Positions 22,408 through 34,379 of a DNA stretch of 64,000 nt are shown one piece after another (the first letter of the stretch is position 1; every line of letters starts with the position of its first letter). The notes below the pieces were generated by a model that was given only the letters and a program-made list of their open reading frames with translations, did no database searches and had not been told where the DNA came from. A program made the translations under genes and the position numbers. The stretch comes from Aldrovandia affinis (lineage: Eukaryota; Chordata; Actinopteri; Notacanthiformes; Halosauridae). The DNA lies in assembly GCA_029706075.1 (NCBI GenBank), contig JAINUG010000087.1, forward strand, positions 558,001-622,000, given 5' to 3'.

Positions 22408-25400
22408 GTAAGGAGGTAGAAGCCTGGAGCAAATAACTCGTTTTTAATACATTTTCCTAAAGGGTTTCGGTCTCCGATTGGATGAAGCCAGGATCTTAAC
22501 TGTGCCGCGACTGGACCTAATAATGTATGCAGCGTGGATTTGCTAATCAGCGAAGCATTTTTGTATTTCATATTCCGTAGCTTTTTGCGGTTTGGGTATG
22601 AAATCATAGGTAGCTACCTAATGGTTTGGGGACATATTAATGGCGATTTGTTTTCTTTGAAAGAAAAGCATATTTTGGAAACGAGGAAAGGGCGTGCAAA
22701 TGTTTTCTATTAAACGTTTGCTTATGCCAGCTCAGTTTCAAAGCTCTTTGCAACCAACAGCGCTTAGCCAAACCCAGGCTTGCTTCATTGAGTTTATTAT
22801 TTTTTATTCAGAGTGCTTTATACAGTTTTACATAACCAACAACGGCATTGATCCCAAGGCATTGATCCCAACTTCGTATGTTCCGGTTTTAGTAATTTGC
22901 ATTTTCTTTGCAAATGAATTGTAACTTGAGACTGACGGGAAGCATTGCTATAGTTTACTGCGATTTTTGCCCCTGGTGCATTTTAAGGATATTAAATAGG
23001 CTATGCTAGTGCTGTCTGTAACGTTAGCGATATCAAATGTATAATGGACCTTAAAAGTCAGATATGTGTTTGTCAGCTGTATGTATGGATTTTTTTCTTT
23101 TGTTTTTCCGAATCAAAGGCAAAGGGGGCGAGGTTGTTTGTCAGCTACAGTCTTACCCCGGAATCGGCGTTGGGGGTCCCCTGGACGGAGCAGGGACCGA
23201 CCCACCGTCACCCGTCACATTACCACCCCTCAGGAACACCAACTCACTTACGGTATGATAACGTTGCAGTTATAGTTTATATAAGATAAGACAAGTACCC
23301 TATGCCAATTTGGGAGGTCTTTGTTTAGTCCTGTGGTGCATAAAATGGTCGACGTATAAATACAGTTTTAGCGAAATAATATGAAATCTTATCGCTTGAA
23401 TTTCACAACCAGATGACATCAGGCTTTGCCAAAACGACAGCCAATTGGAGTCCTTACTTTCATTTTTGTTTCGATAAAGTACAGTATTGTGGCCTGAACC
23501 ATTAACTTCAGCACCCAAAAGGTTTCTTTGTTTGTCGGTTATTGTAACATGCTTTGTAGCAAGTTGTCAGCCACGGTCACATGAGGCTTACAGTTTGGAG
23601 CATAGTGTGTATACAGCTGTACGTAGATAGTTCTGTACTAGGTTAATTTAATCCCAGCCAAACGACACATGCCTTTTGTGTTTTCTGTGTAGGTCATGTT
23701 GGGGGCAGGGGCGACATCTTGGTTGTTTTTTCAAACTGTTTTGTAACGTTTGCTCCAATATATCTATTTGTGGTACTCATGCAAACCAAAACCAAGCAAA
23801 GATCTGCCATGGCATACTTGAGTTGCTATATCACGTCATCATATTTCACACACACACACACACACGCACGCACGCACGCACACACACACGCGCGCGCCCA
23901 CAGACACGTCACATGGTAAGGGCGAGCGGATTGCGTGGCCAAAAAGATGCATTGTTTTTGTAGGTAGACGAATTTGGGGGATGGGTAAAATACGCCTGTA
24001 CGGACTGTGTAAAGCTCAGACGTAACAGCACTCTTTGGTTTTTGAAATATGAAGCTTGAAATACTGGTTGTAAATCACAATGTAGTAAATCATATTGAGA
24101 CTTCTTGAAACTATTTTATACCACACTTACGCTAAGTGTCAAAGCATAATTGTATGGCTTCTAAGCATTTTTGCACCAGCAAAAGTTTGAAACCGAGGAG
24201 AAATTAAATTAGAATCGCTTGGCAACTCCATCAGTTAGGGACTTTATTTGATACAGTTGTTTGACAATTTACTCAACATAGAATAATGCAATTGTGTCCC
24301 TCAAATGTCTCTCAAAAATGTCAAACAAACACATGACCCTGGTGTTTGCATAAATGCAGTAACTGAATTTGTTTTATGCATATATTTGAATATGCATTCA
24401 GAATTTTGCTAGACACTAAAGTTTTCTGTTTATTTATTCCTCCACTCAAGCTTAGCAAATAGTGGCAAACTTGAATAAATGCATAAACCTACTCAGCTGT
24501 TCTGTGGTGCGTTAACACTGTGTACACATTTTTAAAATGGAAATATGATAACTGCCAAAATAAAGGAAACCAGCATATCTTAAAATGGGGGCGTCCATTT
24601 GTTGATGGTGGTGGAAAATGCTGTCTTAGATGCCACTCAAAAATCTTCCATAAGTGTTTAACTGGGTTGAGGTCTGGTGACTGAGACTGCAATGGCACAT
24701 GCTTTACATAGTTTTCATGCTCATCAAACCATTCAGTGACCACTCATCCTGTAAGATACCACTCCCATTAGGATATAAATGAAGGTGATCATTCAGAACG
24801 GCTTTGTATTTATTGGCATTTACCTTGCCCTCTAAGGGGTTGAGTGGACCTAAACCATGCCAGGAAAAGAGAACCCTATTATTCTAAGCTCTCCATTTGT
24901 TTTATTGGCTACACAAAAATATATTAATATCACATTAGAACTGAACATTTTCATTATTATCATTTCTATTTTACATCTTATAATTAACTCCCAAAGATTA
25001 GGCCTACTTAAGGCATGGGGGGAAAAGGATTGCATCACATAACCTGTTCATAATTGTTCTGCCTGAATGTAATTCCTCTACTTCGTATCCTTTATTATTA
25101 TCATTATTATTATTATTATTATTACTATAAAAAAAAAAATTACAACAACAAAAAGAATAAATAATCATAAAGAAATTGTAACATTAATAATAACTCATTG
25201 ATTTGCATTTTTTTGGTCTCTGAAATAAGCTTTTAGCTTTTAAAGGAAATCTCAAAGCTGAATAGAAGGAAGTGCCAAAAAGGCACTGTGTCCATTTGAA
25301 AGTTCAAATGTGTGTTCCAGCAGAAAGGTTCAAAAGGTTGAAAGATAAGATAGTCTTGCCTTTTTTGCACAAATAAAGCGGAATCTTGTTGTCTTTTGTC

Positions 25401-28400
25401 GCAAAAATCACAACTAATCAAAGTTCTTTGTGATGTGTTACTTCCGTGAGGGAAAATAAAATAAATTAATAGGAATGGGAAGATTCAACCTGGTTTATCT
25501 GACAGGTAGGGTTGACCCATAGTGATATTTTTCATTCTAATAATTTACAAACAAATGGCATTTCAAATTGATAGATTTCTTCACCGAATGCTTTGCTTCT
25601 TAAGGTAAATTGGAGGGAGTGAGAGAGCTGTGTGGAAATTAATTATTTTATAATAATTAATTCATTTGTATAAGTTTTGTATTTAGATTTGTTCAGTGAC
25701 CCAGAACATTACCAGCACAAGGGCTCCTGACAAAGACAGAGACAGGGGCAGTTCTAAGGTCAGGACTAATGGAACAATTGCAGGAGAAAGTCACCATCAA
25801 GCACAGCCGCCCTTTTTGGGAGCAGCAATGCTCATAGATGGAAAGATAACTGTTGTATATGTCGAGGTTGGTCACAAGGGCCAGTCAGTCTGTGTCCTCC
25901 ATTTTCAGTGCTTTGGAGCTGGTTTCAGGCGTCTGTTGTCACAGGAAAAGCATTGGTCAATGAGGTTGCAGGATGGTCAGGTACCTAGGCTTGCAAGTGG
26001 CAGCTTGCGTGTTTGAGGGCTGGGTAGAGCACTGACGTTGCACCCTTGACCAATGTACATACTGTAGCTGAACCAAATTTGGCCTGTAAATATCTACCTA
26101 TATGTATAATCTGTCAGCTATGCAAGTAATCCTAGAGAAGGGCTTCTTATAAATTATGGATTGTTGTACAGTATAGAGAAGAGATGCAAAACATTACCTG
26201 CTTAATCTGTTACCACTACAGCAATAAATATGTACTAGAAGGAAAGAAATATATAATTCCAGGTGATTAATACGTGGTAAAATAATACATATGAAAACAT
26301 GCTAATTGGTCTCTGAGAGTGAGCTTTAAAGTTCCTGAATTTTCTTTTCTTGATAAATACTTTTATATCTACCATAACATACCAGATAGACTCACACGTC
26401 CACCTTTTCTATTTCCCATTTTAAATGTCATTTTGCTAGCAAACAAGGTGCTAATCAATGATTTGCAAGGGACCTTTACATACATGTACATATACTTACC
26501 ACTTAATTGGAAGAGCGCTTTGTCAATCACAATGTTTGTCTGAATCAGCCATCCTACCCAAGTTTTAAAAAAAAATGGACATGTCTTCACATACTGGTTG
26601 TCTTTGTTGTTTTGTGTGAGAAGGTGTTGACATTTTTATTAGTCATGTCAATTGACTATGTATAATTTGCTTAAATTTGCTTTAATTAGATAGATAGCTT
26701 TTAAACTAATTTAATGGAATACATTTCACGAGAGTAATAGATGTATTAGCTATTATATTACTTACATTTGAGATTCACAACAATATCTTACCTTGCTAGC
26801 TAATCTTGAAGCTAATCTCCCTGAATAAACACATTAGCTCTCCATAGTTAGCATGTCAGCTCTGATTACCCTGAGTAAAATACACTTCTATCTAGTTAGC
26901 CAGCCAGCCACATGTGGGATATTAACTGCGAAAACTGGCTGTGATTGTCATGTATCCAGCTGAATAGATAGCAAGCTATTCTGCTTTTTTCCTAGCATTA
27001 GCTTGATGTAAAACCCATTGGCCACACAAAATGAGCAAGGCCAGTAATGGCATTGTAGCTAGGCATTGTAGTAGCCCTGGTTTCTTTGTAATTGAAGTAG
27101 CAAATAATTATTGTTGTAGCTGGCAACCGTCACTATGGTTGGCTATGACCAAATTATTTAGCAGTGTAGTTCACAGAGCTGTAATTGTATATACATGTTA
27201 CATTACAAAAATATATTGAATAAAAAAAATATTTCAACTTGCAATGGAAAGCCAGAATAGGGAGCTTGAACATTTTTGAGATAAATAAGAAAAGCATTCA
27301 GTTTTTCTTATAGCTAACAATGTGTTCGGAAAATGGATGTGGGTTAACCGGGAAATAAATTTTCATTGCTATTTAGATCCCGAATAGCGAGAAAATATTT
27401 TGTTCTCTCTTCACCCTACCCCACCCAGCTTGTTTGCTAGCCACATTTCTGGAGTCATTGTCCTTGATTAACCTTGGGTATTTATACGTATACATTTGTT
27501 GGACTGTTATCTCATTTAATGTCCTTGTGTTGGAGATGAGGTCGGAAGGTGGCGTTTCGCGCAGTGGGATCTAAACGGGGTGGGCATGGTTAAGGGAGCC
27601 AGGGGCAGCGTCTCTCCGGTGCGCCCCGCCAGAGACAGAGAGCCAGAAGGACGTGAGGTGTGTTCAAACGAGTCTTCTCCCCTGCGAGAGCCGACGCATG
27701 CCTTTGTTCAGCTCCGGTTGCATCCACTGTGGCTGTCTGTCAACGTGTCCTCCCGCAGCGCTCGCTAAATACCTACACCACGTCTGAGCTAATGGGACAA
27801 CACGGCAGAGCTGTGCATGCTAGCAGGCCTGCCTCAACTTTGTTTGTTTTTTGTTTTTTTTGGGAGGGGGACAGATAACATTTTGTGGGGTGTGGGGGCG
27901 GGGGTTGTCACCACGTTCAGTTGTAATAGATACATGGTTCATGACAAGAGTCGAGTACAACCCGCAAACATCTTTAGTTTAACCTTTCTGGCAGACTTAC
28001 ATATACCTATGTTACGCTTGCTTGTAAACATGCCCTTAGTTTATGATTATTGCCGTACGAAATTCCTCAGTTCTCTCATTAACCTGCAGTTCTGTCCTGC
28101 AACACAGAGAGGCCGATGGATGACCTTCTAGGAAGTTAACCAAACAACATCAATGATCTCAAATACTCATTCAATTATCAGTGATCATTGAGGTGCATGC
28201 TGCAGTGCATTAGGTTATTCAGCAGGTGGAGCGGAGGTAGACACACACACGCATACGTAAGCATGCTGGGTCATTTCTAAATACTGCCTTCAAATGTCAA
28301 AATATGTCTGTTGACCCTTCTGTCGAATATATCATTCCCGTTGGAGGATGGAACTGCAGGTTAATGAGAGAACTGAGGAATTTTGTACGGTCATAATCAT

Positions 28401-31400
28401 AATCTAATTAGCACTTTACAAGCAAGCATGATATAGGTACACGTAGGTTTGGCAGAAAGTTTAATCTGTAAAGATGTTTGTGGGTCATAGTTGACTTTGC
28501 CATAAAACATATGTTTATGACGAATGGTGCATTCTTGATACGGTTGCAGTCCTTACTCAAAAGATATGGCATGGAAAATACAGGGCTTCGTATGTTTCCT
28601 CGTGTGAATTATCACTGACATTTGAACAAGATCATGCTAGTTAGCTATGAGCACACGTTGTTAAAGACACCTTTTGGCTGTGGTATTTTACAGGATAGAC
28701 ATTCCTACTTCAGCTGACCTACAGGGGTAGTTAGTGTTACTGCTGCTCTAGTGTAGGCTATTTGGGGGGGGGGTTCTGTGTTTCTAACCAGGGCATGAAG
28801 GAGTCTGCTGTCTGCCTCGCCTTCCAGGACGTCACAATCACTGCTTTAAATGAAATACTGTTCAATGAAAAGGCAGCTAAGGCTGTTTACCCAACAATAG
28901 ACTCTTATCCTGTATTTGCCATTGAAGCTTGAAGGAAGAACTTTGTGGAAAAATTCAGTACACTATTGTAAAATGATAAATTCATTGTATATCTGGATGC
29001 ACATTTTATAAATGCTTTGCATGGCCAACCAAACATGTTTACTGGGTTCCATTCTCATACATTACATAACTTCTCAGGTTAACTGTGTGTCATAGAGCTG
29101 GGAGTCTAGTTTTCATTTTCATTTTCATTCAGTCTAGTGTGCGTTTTCATTGCCAACCCCATTGCAGAACCACGAGTGAGAATCACCTGAGTGAGAAACT
29201 CACGTTTCTGCCTCTCCCTCCTCAGGGGTGTGGTAACAGAGAGAGGTGCAGGGATTAGAGATTAGTGCAGTACAGCAGATCAAGTGGAAACCTTGTGTTG
29301 TTTTTGTAGCTTACCTCCAGCATATGATCAGTCCCCTTGCTTACAGATTTGTGCAAGCGGACTTCTGCCACAGACTGAAGACACGTCTTTTCAGACTGTA
29401 TCAGCTCCCCCCCTACTCCCACCCCTTTCAAATTTAGATATCTGTTTGGGTGTTTTTGTTTTATGTATTCTGTTGTCGGATGTATGTAGGTATTTACAAA
29501 TTGAGGCATGGTTCTAGAACTGACATGGTTTGTGCACTCACTGGTCTGGGAATTTTGTTAGCCAGATCTGTGTCACTGTTGCTCATAAAACTCATGCGGA
29601 TGCACTCATGTTCTCTTGTTGTAAGTCGCTCTGGATAAGGGCGTCTGCTAAAGGACTGTAATGTAATGTGTAAGCAAAGGCTTGAATCAAAAGAGAAAAG
29701 GACAAATTAATGTGGATTATGAGAACATGCAGCACAATTAGAGGGAAAACATTTTCTTTCCAGTACTCTGGCGAAGGGCCACTATCATGAAGTAGCTCTT
29801 TAATGGGAAATTATGTAGTTCTAATAAACCAAGTTGTTTTGATCATTTGTAGCAACAGAACATCCATTTTGACTGAAGCCGGCATTTTCCAACCTTGATT
29901 ATGTTACTTACTTAACTCAGTAATTGGACAGGGATGAAACTAGCTGGAATGACAGGAAGGCAATGCAGAGGTAATCACAGCATAGAGGAAAGTGGCATCC
30001 GACAGTGGGAGATTCAGGAAAACAGGAAACGCATGGTTTGCTTTTATGGAAAGAAAATGTAGGTGTTTAAAATACTTTCACATTTCCTGCTGGCACTATT
30101 GGTGGTTTCTCACAGACACCGAAGGCACAAGTGTGGTGCTGGAGATTCCCAGTTCAGTGTGTCACAGCCACCAGGGCTCCTGTGAGAATATCAGCGGCAT
30201 ATTTATGACTGTTAGAACATAGCGAGAGCTCTGTGCTTGAGGCCTGTTGGTCACATTAGTGCAGAACGTCCACAGAGACAAAGACTGAGCATGGTACAAA
30301 CAGTTGCCATTTGTTGCATGTTGCTTCATAGACAAGCCCAGTGTCTAAACCAAATATTATTACAGTATAAACTTCACAAGCCATTTTGATTCCATATCTC
30401 CCCGTCTTTGATGCTACGGTGCTATATTGAATCATTGTGTGAGTTGAAGTCTACCTCGGAGTTCAGACTTTATTATTTTTCTCTCTTCTCCTTTGGTTTT
30501 GAAAGGAAGGCTTCGAAAGACACTCGTTCTAATAGCGGTTTCTCTTATCTTCTTTCTTCCAGCTCAAAGGCAATAAGCACACAATGAACGAGCACCCGCA
30601 CACTGGGAACCACCAGCAGATCCACGTTCAGCAGCTGTTCGAGGAGAACAGCAACAAACGGACGGTGTTGACAACGCAGCCCAATGGGCTGACGCCGGTG
30701 GGGCGGCCTGGTCTGCCGGTTCCCGACAGGCAGCAGGATAGCGGCCCATGCCGGCAGGCCAGCTCTGCCTCCCTCAAGTCCTCCGACGGCAAAGCTAAGC
30801 CCATCCCCATGACCCCAGAGCAGGCCATGAAGCAGCACATGTCCAAGCTGACAGCGTTCGAGCACCACGAGATCTTCAACTACCCTGAGGTCTACTTCAC
30901 TGGCCCGAACGCCAAGAAGCGACTGGGCGTGGTGGGGGGCACGAGCAACGCCGGCTACGATGACGACCAGGGCTCCTACATCCAGGTGCCCCACGACCAC
31001 ATCTCCTACCGCTACGAGGTGCTGAAGGTCATCGGGAAGGGCAGCTTTGGCCAGGTGGTGAAGGCCTACGACCACAAGACGCTGCAGCACGTGGCGCTCA
31101 AAATGGTGCGCAACGAAAAGCGTTTCCACCGGCAAGCGGCCGAGGAGATCCGCATCCTGGAGCACCTGCGTAAGCAGGACAAGGACGCGGGCATGAACGT
31201 GGTGCACATGCTGGAGAACTTCTCCTTCCGCAACCACATCTGCATGACCTTCGAGCTGCTGAGCATGAACCTCTACGAGCTCATCAAGAAGAACAAGTTC
31301 CAGGGTTTCAGCCTGCCGCTGGTGCGCAAGTTTGCGCACTCCATCCTCCAGTGCCTGGAGATGCTGCACAAGAGCCGCATCATCCACTGCGACCTCAAGC

Positions 31401-32157
31401 CGGAGAACATCCTGCTCAAGCAGCAGGGCCGCAGCGGCATCAAGGTGATCGACTTCGGCTCCAGCTGCTACGAGCACCAACGCGTCTACACTTACATCCA
31501 GTCCCGCTTCTACCGGGCGCCCGAGGTCATCCTGGGAGGCCGCTACGGGATGCCCATCGACATGTGGAGCCTCGGATGCATCCTGGCCGAGCTCCTCACG
31601 GGGTACCCCCTGCTGCCCGGGGAGGACGAAGGTGACCAGTTAGCGTGCATCATCGAGCTCCTGGGAATGCCTTCCCAGAAGCTTCTCGACGCGTCGAAAA
31701 GAGCCAAGAACTTTTTCAGCTCCAAGGGCCACGCCCGGTACTGCACCGTGTCCACCCTGCCGGATGGCTCCACGGCGCTCACGGGGGGCGATCGCGGAGG
31801 GGCAAGCTGAGGGGCCCCCCGGGGACCAAGGAGTGGGCGACGGTGCTCAAGGGCTGCGATGACGCGCTGTTCCTGGACTTCCTGAAGCAGTGCTTGGAGT
31901 GGGACCCGGCCCTGCGCATGACCCCCACCCAGGCGCTGCGTCACCCCTGGCTCCGGAGACGCCTGCCCAAACCCCCTTCTGGGGAGAAGACCCCCTCTGC
32001 CAAGCGCATTACGGAGGGCTCCAGTACCCTGACCTCAATTTCCAAATTACCCCCGAACTCGGGCTCGGCCTCCAGGCTCAGGACTAACCTGGCGCAGATG
32101 ACCGACGCCAACGGGAATTTACAGCAGAGGACAGTGCTGCCAAAACTGGTCAGCTGA
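22368..32157 (+). CDS. dyrk2: dyrk2, dual-specificity tyrosine-phosphorylation-regulated kinase 2 (three coding exons; one-base deficit in exon 3)
   Basis: DYRK2 is a CMGC-group kinase. It autophosphorylates its activation-loop tyrosine during folding and then acts on Ser/Thr. Known roles include p53 Ser46 phosphorylation, priming substrates for GSK3, and scaffolding the EDVP E3 ligase. The exons are 22368-22407, 23119-23252 and 30563-32157; introns of 711 and 7310 bp have GT-AG ends and matching phases (1, then 0). With the missing base allowed for, the product is about 589 residues, against 601 for the human long isoform. It has an N-terminal regulatory region, an AKKR basic motif at about 175-178, a DYRK-homology box (DDDQGSY) at about 191-197 and the kinase domain from about 208. 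All catalytic residues are present. The neighbouring CAND1 and IFNG genes known in other vertebrates were not found. As read, the sequence stops after 473 residues because of the shift at 31783-31788. Confidence 0.96.
23119..23252 (+). CDS. dyrk2: dyrk2 coding exon 2
   Basis: The exon is 134 bp, preceded by a pyrimidine-rich tract (TTTTTCTTTTGTTTTTCC) and AAAG|GC. The peptide [20 protein letters not shown]... and [11 protein letters not shown] aligns with the human N-terminal segment containing GRGGDSAVRQLQASPG and PPSPIALPPLR. The donor is ACG|GTATGA. Phases are 1 in and 0 out, joining exactly to [10 protein letters not shown] in exon 3. The region is probably disordered and regulatory. Confidence 0.9.
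23847..23900. repeat. CA/CG-rich microsatellite in intron 2
   Basis: A compound tract: (CA)n, then ACGC repeats, then CA and CGCGCG. Confidence 0.93.
24541..24830 (-). mobile_element. Tc1/mariner transposon remnant
   Basis: It starts with AACTGCCAAAATAAAGGAAACC, the terminus of a common fish Tc1-like family that is also seen at 58904. The minus-strand frame (24489-24743) contains the transposase hallmark [12 protein letters not shown], here with Lys replacing the catalytic Glu expected in NPIEHLW. It is truncated and inactive. Confidence 0.82.
27934..28510. repeat. inverted repeat: two arms of about 170 bp around a 236-bp centre
   Basis: Arm 1 (27934-28103) and arm 2 (28340-28510) are reverse complements at roughly 75-80% by eye. 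The best block is exact for 23 bases: CCTCAGTTCTCTCATTAACC plus TGC at about 28066-28088, matched inversely at 28354-28376. Others include GCTTGCTTGTAAA and GCAAACATCTTTA-like words. There is no coding content. It may be a long-TIR or foldback transposon. It sits in dyrk2 intron 2 and would form a hairpin in the pre-mRNA. Confidence 0.85.
29330..29672 (+). mobile_element. L2-clade LINE 3' end
   Basis: It encodes a C-terminal reverse-transcriptase-protein remnant ([17 protein letters not shown]). A 3' UTR follows, ending TTGTAAGTCGCTCTGGATAAG, then GGCGTCTGCTAAA and TGTAATGTAATG. TGTAA tail repeats are typical of UnaL2-like LINEs. It is 5'-truncated, as usual for such copies. Confidence 0.85.
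30563..32157 (+). CDS. dyrk2: dyrk2 coding exon 3 (kinase domain, C-terminus, stop)
   Basis: A single large exon carries everything from residue 59 on. Visible landmarks, in full-length numbering: a Met at 66 (base 30584) equivalent to the short-isoform start; an ATM-type TQ site at T96; the G-loop GKGSFG at 216-221; the ATP-binding Lys in VALK at 238; HCDLKPEN with catalytic Asp 335; DFG Asp 355; the activation-loop YTY with Tyr 367 and 369; and a PSQ site at about 429. The segment after residue 465 continues in the +2 frame: [29 protein letters not shown], and the conserved C-terminal [13 protein letters not shown] before TGA at 32155. The frame change lies in a six-G run, 31783-31788; one more G restores agreement with the family. 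Confidence 0.96.
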
Positions 32158-34287
32158 TCTTGTATGGGCATTCCCGTCGCCGTAGTGTAGTGTTTATAAA
32201 GGTGGCCCTCTACATCTGAAGGCAGTGTGGGCAGCAGACGAGGAAAGGGTTGTCCCTTTGCTGAGCCCTGCTCCGGTTCACGTGTGAAGGTTTTAGGTTT
32301 GTAGCTTTTTTAATGCAAAAATCACGACATAATTGTTGGGTTTTGTAGCACCTTTATGTTGTGAAAGAACATGACAAACAAACATTTGAAATATCATTTA
32401 TTGCAAAGTGAAAGGGAACAGCGCTCAGAGGTTTTTTGTCTCAGGACTGTGCAGTGTTGCCTGTTTCCAACGTTTGTGCAACCTGGCCGGATAGATTAGG
32501 AAGCCAGAACATTTTTTACATTTCTGTGTTGTAGTATAGGAGGCAGTGTAGGAAGAACAAGGTGTGGCTGGCCACAGTGCAGCAGAGCAGGAGTCTGCAG
32601 TCATGAGCACCTGAGCTTGTGGTCTTTGTCCTCAGTGCTGTAGGTTTGCGTCAGTATGACTTGTTTTTTCATACAATATATTCCCAAACAACATAGACAA
32701 TGGAAAGGGGATGTTGACTTGAGAGATGGACGGGAAAGCTGGAGACTGAGGGTAAAAGTACAAAAAAATTCAAAGAATGAAGAATGTTTACCTGAGAGAC
32801 GTGGTATGTGCCTAAAGTTCTCTTGACATTCCTTATGAGCTGAAGGAAAAACAAATGTAGAATAGCCTACTCTACCTGAGCTGTAAGGCGGCCATGAAAG
32901 ATTAATTATTGTGTTTTGAACGAGGAAAGGTATTTAGGAGATATGGATATTCATACGATGGATCATGTCATTTGACCCTGTTACGGTTCAGCTGCTGCAA
33001 ATCCAGGAAGTCATGCTGTTGGAAAAGAAAACATTTTGTTGGTGCCTTGTTTTTCTACAAGGTGTTTTTTTAATGATTTTAAAATGATGACTTACGTTCT
33101 ACTGTAATAGATGAGATGAGCTTTCACTTGCTGCCAACTGAGAAAGGGAGGAGGGAGAGGGAACACTGGGATGTGGCAGTATCCAAGCAGATTGGTGAAA
33201 GCACTGCTACACAAACCCGATGGAGCTGGAGTTTGAGAGCACAGTGCACTCCTGAATGTCTGGTCTCACTGGGGGCTCCCAGCAGAGGCCAGGGAGGAGG
33301 GAGGCGATGGAAGGAATGCTGCAGTGAAGTGCAGTGCCTCTTTGAGTTGCCCAGTGCAGCGTGAATTAGAATCAAATTCAGAATCACTCCCTTTCCCGTG
33401 TTGATAAGCAGCTGCACCATTTGTTTTCACAATGGATAGAGCTGTCGAGTGGGCCTGTGGCTGTTTGTCAAGAGTTAAAAAACCTATGAGCATGTTCCCT
33501 AGCAAGATGTAGAAGATGGCGATAGTCTCTGGTGGGGGAAAAGAACGGGCTGTTTTTGAGACCCCCACACCTCATATTTTTTAGTCTTTTTTTAACCCAA
33601 AACCCTGTTCAAAAGAACCAATCAGTGAACAGGCAGAGAACTGCATGCATTTTCTCAAGATACCACTAAGCCTGGTTTTAAACGATAAAAGAATCTGGCA
33701 TTTTTGTAGCATTTTGACACATTTTTTTAACGGAGTAATGGGACTGGATGCTTTTCAAAGTTTTGTATAAGTTTTATTGAATTATTTCCTGTAAATGATT
33801 CTACTGTAAACATGTGGCTGCGAACAGTCTGAGGCCATAATGTTTTTCGTCGGCCTGGTAACCGTAAGGCGCACCCTCTGCTATGACAACATAATCCTGG
33901 AGAACGTTATCTGCCACCACACCAAAACTCCTTTATTATTCAGAAGGAGCGGAGTCACCCGCTGTGGTGGGGGGCTGTTAAGGGATTCTAGGGACTTGGG
34001 CGTGGCTCTCCAATGGGCTCCTCCTCTCCAGTGCTGTGGGGGGCACACAGTCCCCCAGGTCTGCCAAACACTGCTCACTGCCGCCGCCCTACTGGCTGCC
34101 CCACCACCTACCCCATTCACAGCCTTCAGCCGACACACAAACTCACAAACAAATGGGAAGCATAGAAGTTTGTGTTGTCATTTTGTGTATTGACAATAGT
34201 GGAGAGGAACTGTGCTGATAGGTTTTAAACAATGTGCCTTTGGTTGTCAACTCCATTCTTTACTGCGATGACCTGAGACCCCAGGAT

Positions 34288-34293
34288 TGTGTA

Positions 34294-34375
<82 letters not shown>
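34288..34375. repeat. (TG)n/(AT)n microsatellite in the dyrk2 3' UTR
   Basis: A short TG run is followed by about 72 bp of pure AT dinucleotides. The AT run is self-complementary and could fold on itself in the transcript. Confidence 0.95.

Positions 34376-34379
<4 letters not shown>

Larger units (their letters stand above)
23253..30562 (+). other. dyrk2: dyrk2 intron 2 (7.3 kb)
   Basis: The intron runs from GTATGA to a strong acceptor (TCTTATCTTCTTTCTTCCAG). It contains a CA microsatellite at 23847, a Tc1 remnant at 24541, a (TTA)n tract at about 25090-25130, a large inverted repeat at 27934-28510 and an L2 3' end at 29330. Otherwise it is AT-rich non-coding sequence. Short open frames inside it show no coding character. 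Confidence 0.88.

Noticed and set aside
30545-31480. 311-codon open frame on the minus strand
   Set aside because: It lies antisense to dyrk2 exon 3. Its Leu/Val/His/Ala-rich product is what a GC3-rich coding exon gives on the opposite strand. The + strand frame is an unmistakable kinase.
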